Origin: GCA-2688105 sp964499445
Lineage (GTDB): Bacteria > Chloroflexota > Dehalococcoidia > Dehalococcoidales > GCA-2688105
Direction: 5' to 3'
NCBI GenBank assembly: GCA_964499445.1
Contig: CAZCLE010000001.1
Location: 1-64,000, forward strand
DNA: 64,000 nucleotides
Position numbers and translations under genes: made by a program. The notes beneath the pieces are model-generated. The model was given only the letters and a program-made list of their open reading frames with translations. It was not told where the DNA came from and searched no databases. This document shows, piece after piece, positions 27,705 through 35,525 of the stretch. The stretch's first letter is position 1; each line of letters starts with the position of its first letter.

Positions 27705-27993
27705 ACCTAACCCCTTCTCTCAGTCAAATTGCCAGAAGGCGAGTCTTCGAAAAAAGCAAAGTCTTTCTGAGGATTTAATCCTTATATTTATAACCTAAAA
27801 GCGTGGATTTTTCAAACCTCTCCGTCCCAGGTTCCTAATGCGTTAACCCTTCAATCCTTTTAATTATGTCATCTGTCCTCGGCTTCAAATGGGTAACTGC
27901 AGCGCTAAGTTCGTCTCTTGACGCCGCACAAATTCTACAATTGCGCCTTCCAAGCAGAGGTCTTTTCTTACCCGCAACATTTCCACGATTTCC
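27705..27993. other. Gap between the foldase and radical SAM genes
   Basis: About 290 bp without an assigned gene. Next to the radical SAM stop, the minus strand keeps protein-like sequence in two alternating frames, for example SEEIVEMLRVRKDLCLEG. This may be a frameshifted C-terminal extension of that gene (see findings). The rest shows nothing I can name. Confidence 0.4.
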
Positions 27994-28761
27994 TCAGAGT
28001 TCTGGCCGGCGCCGTAATGTTTCCTTAAGATTCAGAGGCGTAACCTCAGGCCTTGATGCCTCATATACGGTAATCACCCCCTTAATTCCAGAGAACTCCC
28101 GCTGGATAGCAGCAATTTCCTCAGGCATCAACGGCTTGACAGCACAGGGACGCAGCGGGGTGTTAATCTGCACCTCATCTAGCGAAAGCTCCCTGGCGAG
28201 CTTTGCCATCTCTCGCGCGCAGCCTCTGTTCGCCTCAATAAACATCATCTGGAGAGCCAGTTTTCCCTCGTATTCGCCCCTGAAGAGCTTGAGAGCGTGG
28301 AGGATTTCACCGAGGGTGCATCCTATTTTGGGTCTGTTGATTCGTTGGAACAGCTCCTCATCTGGAGCATCAACTTTTGCTATCACCACATCGGCTTGAC
28401 TAAGCTCGCGGCGCACATCCTGCCTGGGCAAGAGGGAGGAGTTAGTGAGCACTGCCACCGGTAAACCCAGAACTGACCTGACCACCTCTATCGCCTGACC
28501 AAGGTTACTGGCTAAGGTCGGTTCGGCTAGCCCGGAGAAGGTAACATAGTCAACCGCTATGTTCCTTACCGCTTTTAGCTCTTGGACTAGCTGAGCCAAG
28601 GAGACAAATTCCCGTCGTTCGCCCGTTGGGTAAACCGTCCTGCCCAACTGGCAATAGACACAATCAAAGGAGCAAGTCTTGTCTTCGACAGATACAAGGT
28701 CTACGCCTAGTGACCTGCCCAACCGCCAGGACGGAACCGGGCCATAGAGGATAGATTTCAT
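27994..28761 (-). CDS. Radical SAM protein, COG0731-like
   Basis: The [4Fe-4S] motif is CSFDCVYC (C-x3-C-x2-C), preceded by the family signature YGPVPSWRLGRSLGVDLV and followed by TFSGLAEPTLA, the GEPT-like SAM-binding stretch. COG0731 members are Fe-S oxidoreductases related to wyosine synthases; the reaction here is unknown. The longer open frame reaches 28830, but ATG 28761 overlaps the mobB stop (ATGA) and puts the family start first, so I use it (255 residues). The frame ends at LNLKETLRRRPEL, where many relatives continue into a small winged-helix domain, so the 3' end may be frameshifted. It is coupled to mobB. Confidence 0.82.
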   Translation of the reverse strand: MKSILYGPVPSWRLGRSLGVDLVSVEDKTCSFDCVYCQLGRTVYPTGERREFVSLAQLVQELKAVRNIAVDYVTFSGLAEPTLASNLGQAIEVVRSVLGLPVAVLTNSSLLPRQDVRRELSQADVVIAKVDAPDEELFQRINRPKIGCTLGEILHALKLFRGEYEGKLALQMMFIEANRGCAREMAKLARELSLDEVQINTPLRPCAVKPLMPEEIAAIQREFSGIKGVITVYEASRPEVTPLNLKETLRRRPEL

Positions 28762-29414
28762 AAACCTTGCCCAGGCTCCCGCCTCACCAAAACCTTGAGG
28801 CTCCTGACCTCTCCCACCCCCTTCAGACAAGAGACCATGGCAACCAGAGTATTGGTGATGATATCTCTGGGGAAGGCGCTCAAAGGTACCGGGGCATCGT
28901 TTATATAAAGAGAGATTCGTTCCCTTTGGGGCTTAATGAAGCCCTCCTCGAGAAGGTCGGCTAAACCTTTAATATCCTGCAGCGAGAACTGCCTGGTCTT
29001 GGTTTCCAGGGGCTCATCGGTAACTATGGCCATAAGCTTCCTGAGGCTGCCAAAGGGTAAGCCAACCTCCCGACGATGAACCTCTATCTTGGGCGCATTG
29101 CCCCCCCTGAAGCCTTCGGTAAGGATAATGTCGTAGTCCTCACCCAAGAGACAGGCTATCTCATCCAGGGTAATATCCGGGGCGACAGGCTTGACTAGTA
29201 CCATCTTATCCCGGGAACTGATGGCAGTAGCTTCGCTCCCAGCCCGAATGTGGCGCCAGCTATCCTTGTCTGACTCATTAAAGGTCATACCTTGAGGAGC
29301 ATGCTTAATGGTCGCTACTCGATAGCCCCTCGATTTTAATTCCCCAATCAGGTTTTCGATAAGGGTTGTTTTTCCTGATTTTGATTTACCAACAATTGAA
29401 ATTATGGGAGGCAT
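28758..29414 (-). CDS. mobB: Molybdopterin-guanine dinucleotide biosynthesis protein MobB
   Basis: P-loop GTPase that assists GMP attachment to molybdopterin. Walker A is GKSKSGKTTLIENLI, followed by ATIKHAPQG and DKDSWRHIRAGSEAT and, later, DIILTEGFRGGNAPKIEVHR, all MobB hallmarks. The final 60 residues (GLADLLEEGFIKPQRERISLYINDAPVPLS) extend beyond minimal MobB. Implies molybdo- or tungsto-enzymes in this anaerobe. The stop overlaps the start of the radical SAM gene (ATGA). Confidence 0.9.
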   Translation of the reverse strand: MPPIISIVGKSKSGKTTLIENLIGELKSRGYRVATIKHAPQGMTFNESDKDSWRHIRAGSEATAISSRDKMVLVKPVAPDITLDEIACLLGEDYDIILTEGFRGGNAPKIEVHRREVGLPFGSLRKLMAIVTDEPLETKTRQFSLQDIKGLADLLEEGFIKPQRERISLYINDAPVPLSAFPRDIITNTLVAMVSCLKGVGEVRSLKVLVRREPGQGL

Positions 29415-29464
29415 TCTCTATTTTCCCTCCTTTCCAGGTCGGCTCCTTGTCACCGCCTAGCCTA

Positions 29465-30481
29465 TTACTTAGATTGTTCTAATTCAGTTTTAGGCAATGC
29501 CCGGATAAGGGTCTGACTAAGATTGATAAAGGCATCAGAATTGTAGCCTTCTATAGTCCCTTCATCACACAGCCTGGCTAGCTCGGGGTCAATAGGCAGC
29601 TGCCCCAGAAGCGGGGCTCCAGCTACTTGCGCCATCTCCTGCCCTCTACTCTTGCCAAAGAGTTCAATCCGCTTATCTACTTCAGGCACGTATAAGTAAC
29701 TCATATTTTCAATCACACCCAGGACGGGCTTATCCATCTTGTTCACCATATTTATTGCTTTTCTAACTACCATAGCGGTTAAATCCTGAGGAGTGAAAAC
29801 GATGATTACCCCGGATACAGGAAGGGCTTGCAACACGGTAAGGGAAACATCGGCAGTACCCGGCGGCAAATCTACGACCAGGCAATCGAGCTTGCCCCAG
29901 ACTACATCCTCCCAGAACTGGGTAATAGCTCGGGACATGAGAGGACCACGCCAGATAACAGCTTCGTCCTCTTGAGGCAAAAAAAGATTCATAGACATAA
30001 TCTCTATCCCCGACCTTGCTAGCACCGGCAGAATTCCGGTATCACTGCCACCAGGTCTAGCCGAGATGCCAAACATTCTGGGTATACTGGAACCGGTAAT
30101 ATCGGCATCCAGAATACCAACCTCATAGCCCTGACGCTTGAGAGCAACGGCAGTAAGGCTAGCCACCAGCGACTTACCCACTCCCCCCTTACCACTCATC
30201 ACCGCGATGGTATGTTGAACCTGATTTAGCTCGGCAGGCTTAACCTCAACAAATTCTATATCCACTTTATTTCCATCAGACAGCTTCTCTATAACTTCCG
30301 TTGCCTTTGTCCTAACCAGGTCCTGAGCACCTGGACTCAGTGCTGTCGATGCCAGCGTGATACCGATTTTTTGGTCAGAGACCCTGACCTCACGAACCAT
30401 ATTAAGCATCACCAAGCTACGCATCACACCGGGAACCAGCACCTCTTGTAAACCCTCTCTTATTTGTTCCTCAGTTGCCAC
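29465..30481 (-). CDS. mrp: Mrp/NBP35-family Fe-S carrier ATPase
   Basis: Scaffold or carrier delivering [4Fe-4S] clusters to apo-proteins. N-terminal DUF59/MIP18 domain (about 1-90), then the deviant Walker A VMSGKGGVGKSLVASLTAVAL, DADITGSSIPRMFG and DCLVVDLPPGTADVSLT. 338 residues is typical. The CxxC motif usual near the C-terminus is not seen (the corresponding part reads IENMSYLYVPE), which occurs in some Mrp proteins and may alter cluster binding. The start is GTG at 30481 behind GGAGGGAGA. Confidence 0.9.
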   Translation of the reverse strand: MATEEQIREGLQEVLVPGVMRSLVMLNMVREVRVSDQKIGITLASTALSPGAQDLVRTKATEVIEKLSDGNKVDIEFVEVKPAELNQVQHTIAVMSGKGGVGKSLVASLTAVALKRQGYEVGILDADITGSSIPRMFGISARPGGSDTGILPVLARSGIEIMSMNLFLPQEDEAVIWRGPLMSRAITQFWEDVVWGKLDCLVVDLPPGTADVSLTVLQALPVSGVIIVFTPQDLTAMVVRKAINMVNKMDKPVLGVIENMSYLYVPEVDKRIELFGKSRGQEMAQVAGAPLLGQLPIDPELARLCDEGTIEGYNSDAFINLSQTLIRALPKTELEQSK

Positions 30482-30692
30482 TAAATCTCCCTCCTGTTAT
30501 CCTTATCGTTTGAACATAATTCCAGACTTGATGGAATCGACCTCTAACATCACCCCTCAATTATAAGCAATTAACCTCCCGTAGTTCAAGGACTAACTGC
30601 CTCTCATTTCAACACCTCCCTGAGAAAATGTTAAAATAGCCCAAAGCTAAAGGATAAGACCTGGTAATGAGCGATAAAAAGGTGACTTGGTA

Positions 30693-31358
30693 ATGATTAG
30701 ACAAAATGTTAGCCAGATATTAAGTGAACTACCAGATGGGGTTGAACTGGTGGCGGCGGCTAAAACCAGAAAACCTGAAGAGGTGCTGGAAGCCGTCGAA
30801 TCGGGGGTAAGAATTATAGGTGAAAACTATGTCCAGGAAGCCGAGAGGGTCTACGAAGTAGTCGGCAACAGAGCTAAATGGCATTTTATCGGATACCTTC
30901 AAAGAAATAAGGTGAAAAAAGCGGTAAGGATATTTGACATGATAGAAACCGTTGACTCTATTGAAATAGCCCAGGAAATTGATAAAAGATGCGCTCAAAT
31001 CGGCAAAATAATGCCGGTACTAATCGAGGTAAACAGTGGTCGGGAAAAACAAAAATCAGGTGTATTACCCGAGAATGCGGAACAATTAGTCAGAGAGATT
31101 TCGGTTCTTCCCAACGTAAGAGTAACGGGGCTTATGACCATGGGACCCCGTTTCGGAAACCCCGAAGATTCAAGACCTTATTTTGTGGAAACCAAAAAAC
31201 TGTTTGACCGGATTAAAAAACTTAATTTACCTAACCTAGAGATGAGGTATCTTTCCATGGGAATGACCAATTCCTATAAAATTGCCCTGGAGGAAGGCGC
31301 CAACGTAGTGAGAATAGGTAACAAGATATTTGGCGAGAGGGAGTATGAAAGAAGTTGA
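30693..31358 (+). CDS. yggS: YggS/PLPBP family pyridoxal phosphate homeostasis protein
   Basis: PLP-binding single TIM-barrel protein that buffers vitamin B6 levels; no established catalytic activity. PLP lysine in VAAAKTRKPEEV; IGENYVQEA, WHFIGYLQRNKVK and LSMGMTNSYKIALEEGANVVRIGNKIFG are family signatures. About 221 residues. A TTG at 30687 would add two residues, but AGGTGA (30680-30685) fits ATG 30693 with 7-nt spacing. Monocistronic between oppositely oriented mrp and the HAD phosphatase. Confidence 0.94.
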   Translation: MIRQNVSQILSELPDGVELVAAAKTRKPEEVLEAVESGVRIIGENYVQEAERVYEVVGNRAKWHFIGYLQRNKVKKAVRIFDMIETVDSIEIAQEIDKRCAQIGKIMPVLIEVNSGREKQKSGVLPENAEQLVREISVLPNVRVTGLMTMGPRFGNPEDSRPYFVETKKLFDRIKKLNLPNLEMRYLSMGMTNSYKIALEEGANVVRIGNKIFGEREYERS

Positions 31359-31393
31359 CTATCGGGGTTTTGACGCTTCAAGACTCCAGATTC

Positions 31394-32056
31394 TTATTCC
31401 AGCGGTAAGAGTTTTAAGTCCTTGACTATATCATTAAGGTCAGCAAAGGGAATACAATTAAGATTCATCTCCTTACAATAAGTAAGTAGCTCACCGGTAG
31501 CGAAAATATATTGAGCCTGCCTTGCCGGGGAAACATCAGAAATACCATTACCCACATATACTACGCGATAACCCCGGCTCAAAAACGACCTGATATACGC
31601 CTCCTTGAAACCGCTCTCCAATTGGTTGCCCTCTGGTCCTATATACCACGCCTCAACGCCGTTAGGACTGAACCGATTCTGGGCAGCGAATACCTCGATG
31701 TTCTCTACACCGATATCTCTTAACACTGCCTCTATATAGAAACTCAGCCCGTTACTTACAATGACAAACCGGAAGCCATTTCTATGGCAATAGGCTATCA
31801 GCTCATGAACTCCGGCTCGTATCTTCACCTTACCCTCGGCAAATTTAAGCAAGGTCTGCCTATCAGCCTTAACCATGGCAAAGGCATGGGTATTGAAATG
31901 GTTGACCGATATCTTGCCCTCCCTATACTGTGTCAACAGTTGCCGCCAGTCCCCATCGGCAAAGGCGTCCAGCAACAGGAAACTCACATCCTTTTCGGTG
32001 ATGGTACCGTCGAAATCACACTGAACCAGGGCTTTCACGGCTTCGGTTGAGTGCAT
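31394..32056 (-). CDS. HAD phosphatase, MtnX/PSP-like
   Basis: Subfamily IB haloacid dehalogenase. The nucleophile motif is CDFDGTIT (about 13-20), motif II is VIVSNGLSFYIEAVL, and motif III/IV is VVYVGNGISDVSPA. The helical cap (about 35-85) and the 220-residue length fit MtnX (methionine salvage phosphatase) or phosphoserine phosphatase-like enzymes. No mtn or ser genes flank it to decide. It lies 89 bp upstream-linked to def on the same strand with no evident shared function. Confidence 0.8.
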   Translation of the reverse strand: MHSTEAVKALVQCDFDGTITEKDVSFLLLDAFADGDWRQLLTQYREGKISVNHFNTHAFAMVKADRQTLLKFAEGKVKIRAGVHELIAYCHRNGFRFVIVSNGLSFYIEAVLRDIGVENIEVFAAQNRFSPNGVEAWYIGPEGNQLESGFKEAYIRSFLSRGYRVVYVGNGISDVSPARQAQYIFATGELLTYCKEMNLNCIPFADLNDIVKDLKLLPLE

Positions 32057-32145
32057 TATTATGCGTAACTCCTATCACAAGCTCGGATTAACTATCAGAT
32101 GGGAAGGAAGGGGGTTAAGCGGGGTGGTGATTCTCAGTTTACGAC

Positions 32146-32640
32146 TCACATCGCTTCAGTCCCGGTGTCGGGTTCAATCTTGTGTAACTTGTCCTGGCTC
32201 TCTATATGGTCGATATATAAGATACCATTGAGATGGTCGAGTTCGTGTTCCAGAGCCTGAGCCATGAGACCGGTAGCTTTGATTCTAATCGCCTTCCCCT
32301 GCCTATCCCAGCCTTTGACGGTGACCGAGACTGACCGCTTTATCTCGCCATAATAGCCGGGGACGCTAAGGCAGCCTTCTGTCACCTCCCGCTCCCCGCT
32401 GCGCTTCACCATCTGCGGATTGACGATAGCAACAGGCTCCTCACCCGGCATCTGGAGTACCACCACCCGCAGAGATACCCCAACCTGAGGAGCTGCCAGA
32501 CCCACGCCATTTGTCTGCCGCATGGTCTGAATCATATCGTCAATAAGCTGCTGAATTGAACCGTCAACGGTTGGCACCCTTTTGGCTTTTTGCCTCAGCA
32601 CCGAATCACTAGAGAGGTAACGCATTGCCAGAGTTGCCAT
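32146..32640 (-). CDS. def: Peptide deformylase
   Basis: Metalloenzyme that removes the formyl group from nascent proteins. All three motifs are present: GVGLAAPQVG (about 43-52), EGCLSVPGYYG with the metal-ligand cysteine, and QALEHELDHLNGILYIDH with the HExxH-type metal site (HELDH). 164 residues is normal for type 1. It is preceded on the other side by the tRNA-Pro locus in divergent orientation. Confidence 0.97.
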   Translation of the reverse strand: MATLAMRYLSSDSVLRQKAKRVPTVDGSIQQLIDDMIQTMRQTNGVGLAAPQVGVSLRVVVLQMPGEEPVAIVNPQMVKRSGEREVTEGCLSVPGYYGEIKRSVSVTVKGWDRQGKAIRIKATGLMAQALEHELDHLNGILYIDHIESQDKLHKIEPDTGTEAM

Positions 32641-32769
32641 GGTGCTGATTACCCCTTTCCCGTATTAGCTACAGCGTAATCCTTTAAGCAATCCAGTCCC
32701 AAAGCACAATGTTAGCATATTTGACGAGACAAGGACAAGTTGACGGCACTAGCCGGGAATAATCTCCGT

Positions 32770-32798
32770 TTGCTCTGGAAAATAAACTGTGCTAATAT
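32770..32798 (+). promoter_or_regulatory. Promoter of tRNA-Pro
   Basis: TTGCTC (32770-32775), 17 nt and TAATAT (32793-32798) with TGC before the -10. It would start transcription about 18 nt before the tRNA. Confidence 0.55.
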
Positions 32799-32822
32799 GC
32801 TTGAGCAGGGTTAAAACTGCAT

Positions 32823-32899
32823 CGGGGTGTAGCGCAGCCAGGTAGCGCACCTGAATGGGGTTCAGGTGGTCGCCGGTTCAAATCCGGCCACCCCGACCA
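32823..32899 (+). tRNA. tRNA-Pro (anticodon GGG), CCA encoded
   Basis: Full cloverleaf: acceptor CGGGGTG/CACCCCG, D-stem GCGC/GCGC, anticodon stem CCTGA/TCAGG with loop ATGGGGT (anticodon GGG), T-stem GCCGG/CCGGC with loop TTCAAAT, discriminator A and encoded CCA. Its 3' 45 nt (32855-32899) recur exactly at 35308-35352, so the gene is also the left attachment site of a genomic island. Confidence 0.95.
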
Positions 32900-32964
32900 T
32901 AGATAACAATTAGAACGGGGGGGTTGTATAGCTCCCCCTTATTAGTAATGGACATAAAATATTA

Positions 32965-32993
32965 TTGACTTTAGTATTGTTCGAGTATATATT
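32965..32993 (+). promoter_or_regulatory. Promoter of the Z1 gene
   Basis: TTGACT (32965-32970), 17 nt and TATATT (32988-32993), inside the island just after the left repeat. Transcription would start near 33000, about 50 nt before the gene. Confidence 0.6.
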
Positions 32994-33051
32994 TACCATA
33001 AAATATTGAGAATAACACGAGGGTCTAGGTAAACATTAACGGGGGCAATAA

Positions 33052-35214
33052 ATGCTAGTTAAAGGGAATTTTTACGATGCTCTGGTGAAAACAAGGGGAG
33101 ATTCTGAGGACCTTCAGAATAAAATGGAGGAAACCATCCAGAAGTTCTTGGAAAATGAAACAAATATGAACAAACCGGGGATGCTTCTCGGTAAGATACA
33201 AGGTGGCAAGACAAGAGCTTTCATGGGGATAATTGCTTTGGCATTCGATAATGATTATGACATGGCAATTATTCTAACGAAAGGAACGAAAGCACTGGCT
33301 CGTCAAACCTTCGCAAGACTAAAAAAGGATTTTCGCAATTTCGTTGATGACAACATGGTCAAGCTTTATGACATCATGTTGAATATTCCGGAACGTTTGC
33401 CTGGTTTCATTCTTAGACAGAAATTGATAATGATTGTGAAGAAACAAACAAACAACTTAGACAGAGTAATAAGAATGATTGTCCAAACGTATCCAGATTT
33501 AGGTAATAGGAAAATATTGATAATTGACGATGAAGCAGATTTTGCGAGCCTTGGATTTACAAAAAAAGCAGAGGGGGACGTTGAGCTGAGAAGAATAGCT
33601 TCGCAAATTGATGAGTTGAGAAAAAAAGTAAAAAAATCTGACTTCTTAGAGGTTACTGCAACGCCTTATGCTTTATATCTCCAGCCAGAGGACACAACAG
33701 TACCAAGGGGAGAGGGACAGTTCGTTTTTGAACCTCAACGTCCAGTGTTTACCGTGCTTCTACCTATCTACGAAGGGTACGTTGGCGGAGATTTCTTTTT
33801 TGAAGAGAGTAAAGAAGAGGGCTCTATTGCGCACTGTGTCTATGAAGAAGTCCCCCTTGATGAATTAGATGCGTTAAGAAGAGAAAATAGAAAGGTGTTC
33901 AAAATTGAGGATTGCCTGACACACAGGAGGGTACAGGTTCTTAGAAGGGGAATCCTAAACTTCATAGTAGGTGCTTGCGTAAGAAGAATACAGCAAAGGA
34001 AGTTGCGGAAAAGAGAAGAGCATTACAGTTTTGTGGTTCATACTGAGCAGGGGAAAGAGGCTCATGATTGGCAAGTGGAAGTCGTTGCGAAACTGAATGA
34101 ATCGCTTATATATTGCGCGAATCACAACTTGCCAAGGTTGTCAGAACTTGTACGTGAATCATATGATGACCTTTCAAAGTCTATAAGCATTATGAATACT
34201 CCACCAGAATACGATGAAGTATTTCAGGAAGTATTGACAGCCTTGAAACTTGACTACTTCTTTATAAGAAAGGTCAATTCAGATGCAGCAGTCGAGCAAT
34301 TGCTTGATGATAATGGAGAACTGGAACTAAGCGCACCTCTTAATGTCTTCATTGGAGGGCAAATTCTGGATAGAGGAGTGACAATAAGGAATTTCATTGG
34401 GTTCTACTACGGTAGAAGACCTAGAAAGTTCCAGCAAGACACGGTATTGCAGCACTCGCGGATATTCGGAAATAGACCGAGGGAAGACCTAGCAGTAACT
34501 CGTTTTTACACTGCGTTAGAGATATATTCAGTTCTTGAAAGAATAAATGGATTTGATAACGCATTGAGGGAAGCTTTTGAAAAAGGTGCACACGCCGGAG
34601 TGGTATTTATTCGCAAAGATTCGTCTAATAGAATCCTTCCTTGCAGTCCTAACAAAATTTCTATTTCGTCAACGACCACGTTGAGACCGGGTATGAGGAT
34701 GTTACCCATAGGATTCCAAACGGATTACATAAAAAATATCAGGGGTAGAATAGAGGAGTTAGATAAAGTTATTTTTGGTCAGATGCCTGATGAGAAAGGA
34801 AAAGCTTTCCTAATTGAATTTTCTACTGCAAACTCAATCATAGATATAATAGCCGAAACACTGGTGTTTGAACTAGATTGGGAGTGGGAGGCATTCAAAT
34901 CGTGTATGGAGTTCTTATCAAAGAACACCGAAAATAAAGAAACACAAGGTAAGGTTTGGTGCTTGGTAAGGACTGGAAGGGACATTAGCATTAAGAAGAA
35001 GGACGGGAGTTTCACTGATGATGTAGATACAGGGTCAACTGATACAAATCCAGCTAGAAAGATTGCAATTGATATTCCAGCGTTAATTCTAATCAGACAA
35101 AATGGCTCTGCGGAAAAAGGATGGAGAGGTTCGCCCTTCTGGTGGCCAGTTTTAATTGTTCCACAAAGAACAAGGACAATGGTTTTTGCAAATAAAGTAG
35201 CGGACGTTGACTGA
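33052..35214 (+). CDS. Z1-domain SF2-like ATPase/helicase (candidate defence protein)
   Basis: 720 residues. Superfamily 2-like motor motifs: Walker A GKIQGGKT (47-54), DDEAD (159-163), VTATPYALYL (motif III, TATP at 202-205), GGQILDRGVTIRNF (motif V-like) and QHSRIFGNRPR (motif VI-like with arginine fingers). The segment after motif III through NGFDNALREAFEKGAHAGVVF corresponds to the Z1 domain, which occurs in bacterial restriction- and defence-associated ATPases, usually beside methylase, nuclease or GHKL genes. Here it stands alone. No nuclease domain is recognisable; the last 200 residues are unassigned. AGA/AGG and AT-rich codon use differs from its neighbours, consistent with transfer. 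Motor function is likely; anti-phage function is inference. Confidence 0.8.
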   Translation: MLVKGNFYDALVKTRGDSEDLQNKMEETIQKFLENETNMNKPGMLLGKIQGGKTRAFMGIIALAFDNDYDMAIILTKGTKALARQTFARLKKDFRNFVDDNMVKLYDIMLNIPERLPGFILRQKLIMIVKKQTNNLDRVIRMIVQTYPDLGNRKILIIDDEADFASLGFTKKAEGDVELRRIASQIDELRKKVKKSDFLEVTATPYALYLQPEDTTVPRGEGQFVFEPQRPVFTVLLPIYEGYVGGDFFFEESKEEGSIAHCVYEEVPLDELDALRRENRKVFKIEDCLTHRRVQVLRRGILNFIVGACVRRIQQRKLRKREEHYSFVVHTEQGKEAHDWQVEVVAKLNESLIYCANHNLPRLSELVRESYDDLSKSISIMNTPPEYDEVFQEVLTALKLDYFFIRKVNSDAAVEQLLDDNGELELSAPLNVFIGGQILDRGVTIRNFIGFYYGRRPRKFQQDTVLQHSRIFGNRPREDLAVTRFYTALEIYSVLERINGFDNALREAFEKGAHAGVVFIRKDSSNRILPCSPNKISISSTTTLRPGMRMLPIGFQTDYIKNIRGRIEELDKVIFGQMPDEKGKAFLIEFSTANSIIDIIAETLVFELDWEWEAFKSCMEFLSKNTENKETQGKVWCLVRTGRDISIKKKDGSFTDDVDTGSTDTNPARKIAIDIPALILIRQNGSAEKGWRGSPFWWPVLIVPQRTRTMVFANKVADVD

Positions 35215-35268
35215 TGCAGTAATAGATTGGATTGATAATAGAACGATAATAAGATATGATTATTTAGT

Positions 35269-35296
35269 AAAAGGAGGCAAGCGGCCTCCGCCTTTT
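35269..35296 (+). terminator. Terminator after the Z1 gene
   Basis: GGAGGC (35273-35278), a 5-nt loop, GCCTCC (35284-35289), then GCCTTTT. It is preceded by AAAA, so it could also act on the other strand. It lies 58 nt after the stop and 12 nt before the right island repeat. Confidence 0.6.
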
Positions 35297-35307
35297 ACAC
35301 GGGCTAC

Positions 35308-35352
35308 ATGGGGTTCAGGTGGTCGCCGGTTCAAATCCGGCCACCCCGACCA
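35308..35352 (+). repeat. Right attachment repeat (tRNA-Pro 3' fragment)
   Basis: Exact 45-bp copy of 32855-32899: half of the anticodon arm, T-arm, acceptor strand and CCA. It lacks the 5' half of a tRNA and a promoter, so it is not a functional gene. It marks the displaced original tRNA end. Confidence 0.9.
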
Positions 35353-35525
35353 GTAAACATAAGTCACGGTGGTTGTTGGCTGTCGTAGACCAAGCTTGAT
35401 ACTAATCCCCATACCCGCACCGAACGGGACAGTATCCAAACGTCCTGCGGGGCAGATTGATTTTCCTTCATGGATACCACACACGTAACTCGCATTCGAT
35501 TCTAAAATATGGTGTGGAGACAGAG

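Larger units (their letters stand above)
32855..35352. mobile_element. tRNA-Pro-integrated mini-island carrying one Z1-domain gene
   Basis: Bounded by perfect 45-bp direct repeats: the 3' half of tRNA-Pro from the anticodon loop through CCA (32855-32899) and a displaced copy (35308-35352). This is the usual footprint of a tyrosine-recombinase element integrated into a tRNA 3' end, with the tRNA restored on the left. The interior is AT-richer than its surroundings and holds one gene (33052-35214). No integrase, excisionase or replication gene is present, so it is either a remnant or a cargo island mobilised in trans. Confidence 0.8.

Noticed and set aside
27866..28399. 177-codon plus-strand frame opposite the radical SAM gene
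   Set aside because: Antisense shadow of the COG0731-like gene; no domain and no ribosome site.
32912..32937. G-run/C-run hairpin just after tRNA-Pro as a tRNA terminator
   Set aside because: The stem is a low-complexity G/C run with a weak T tail and lies inside the island, so it is not the native tRNA terminator with any confidence.
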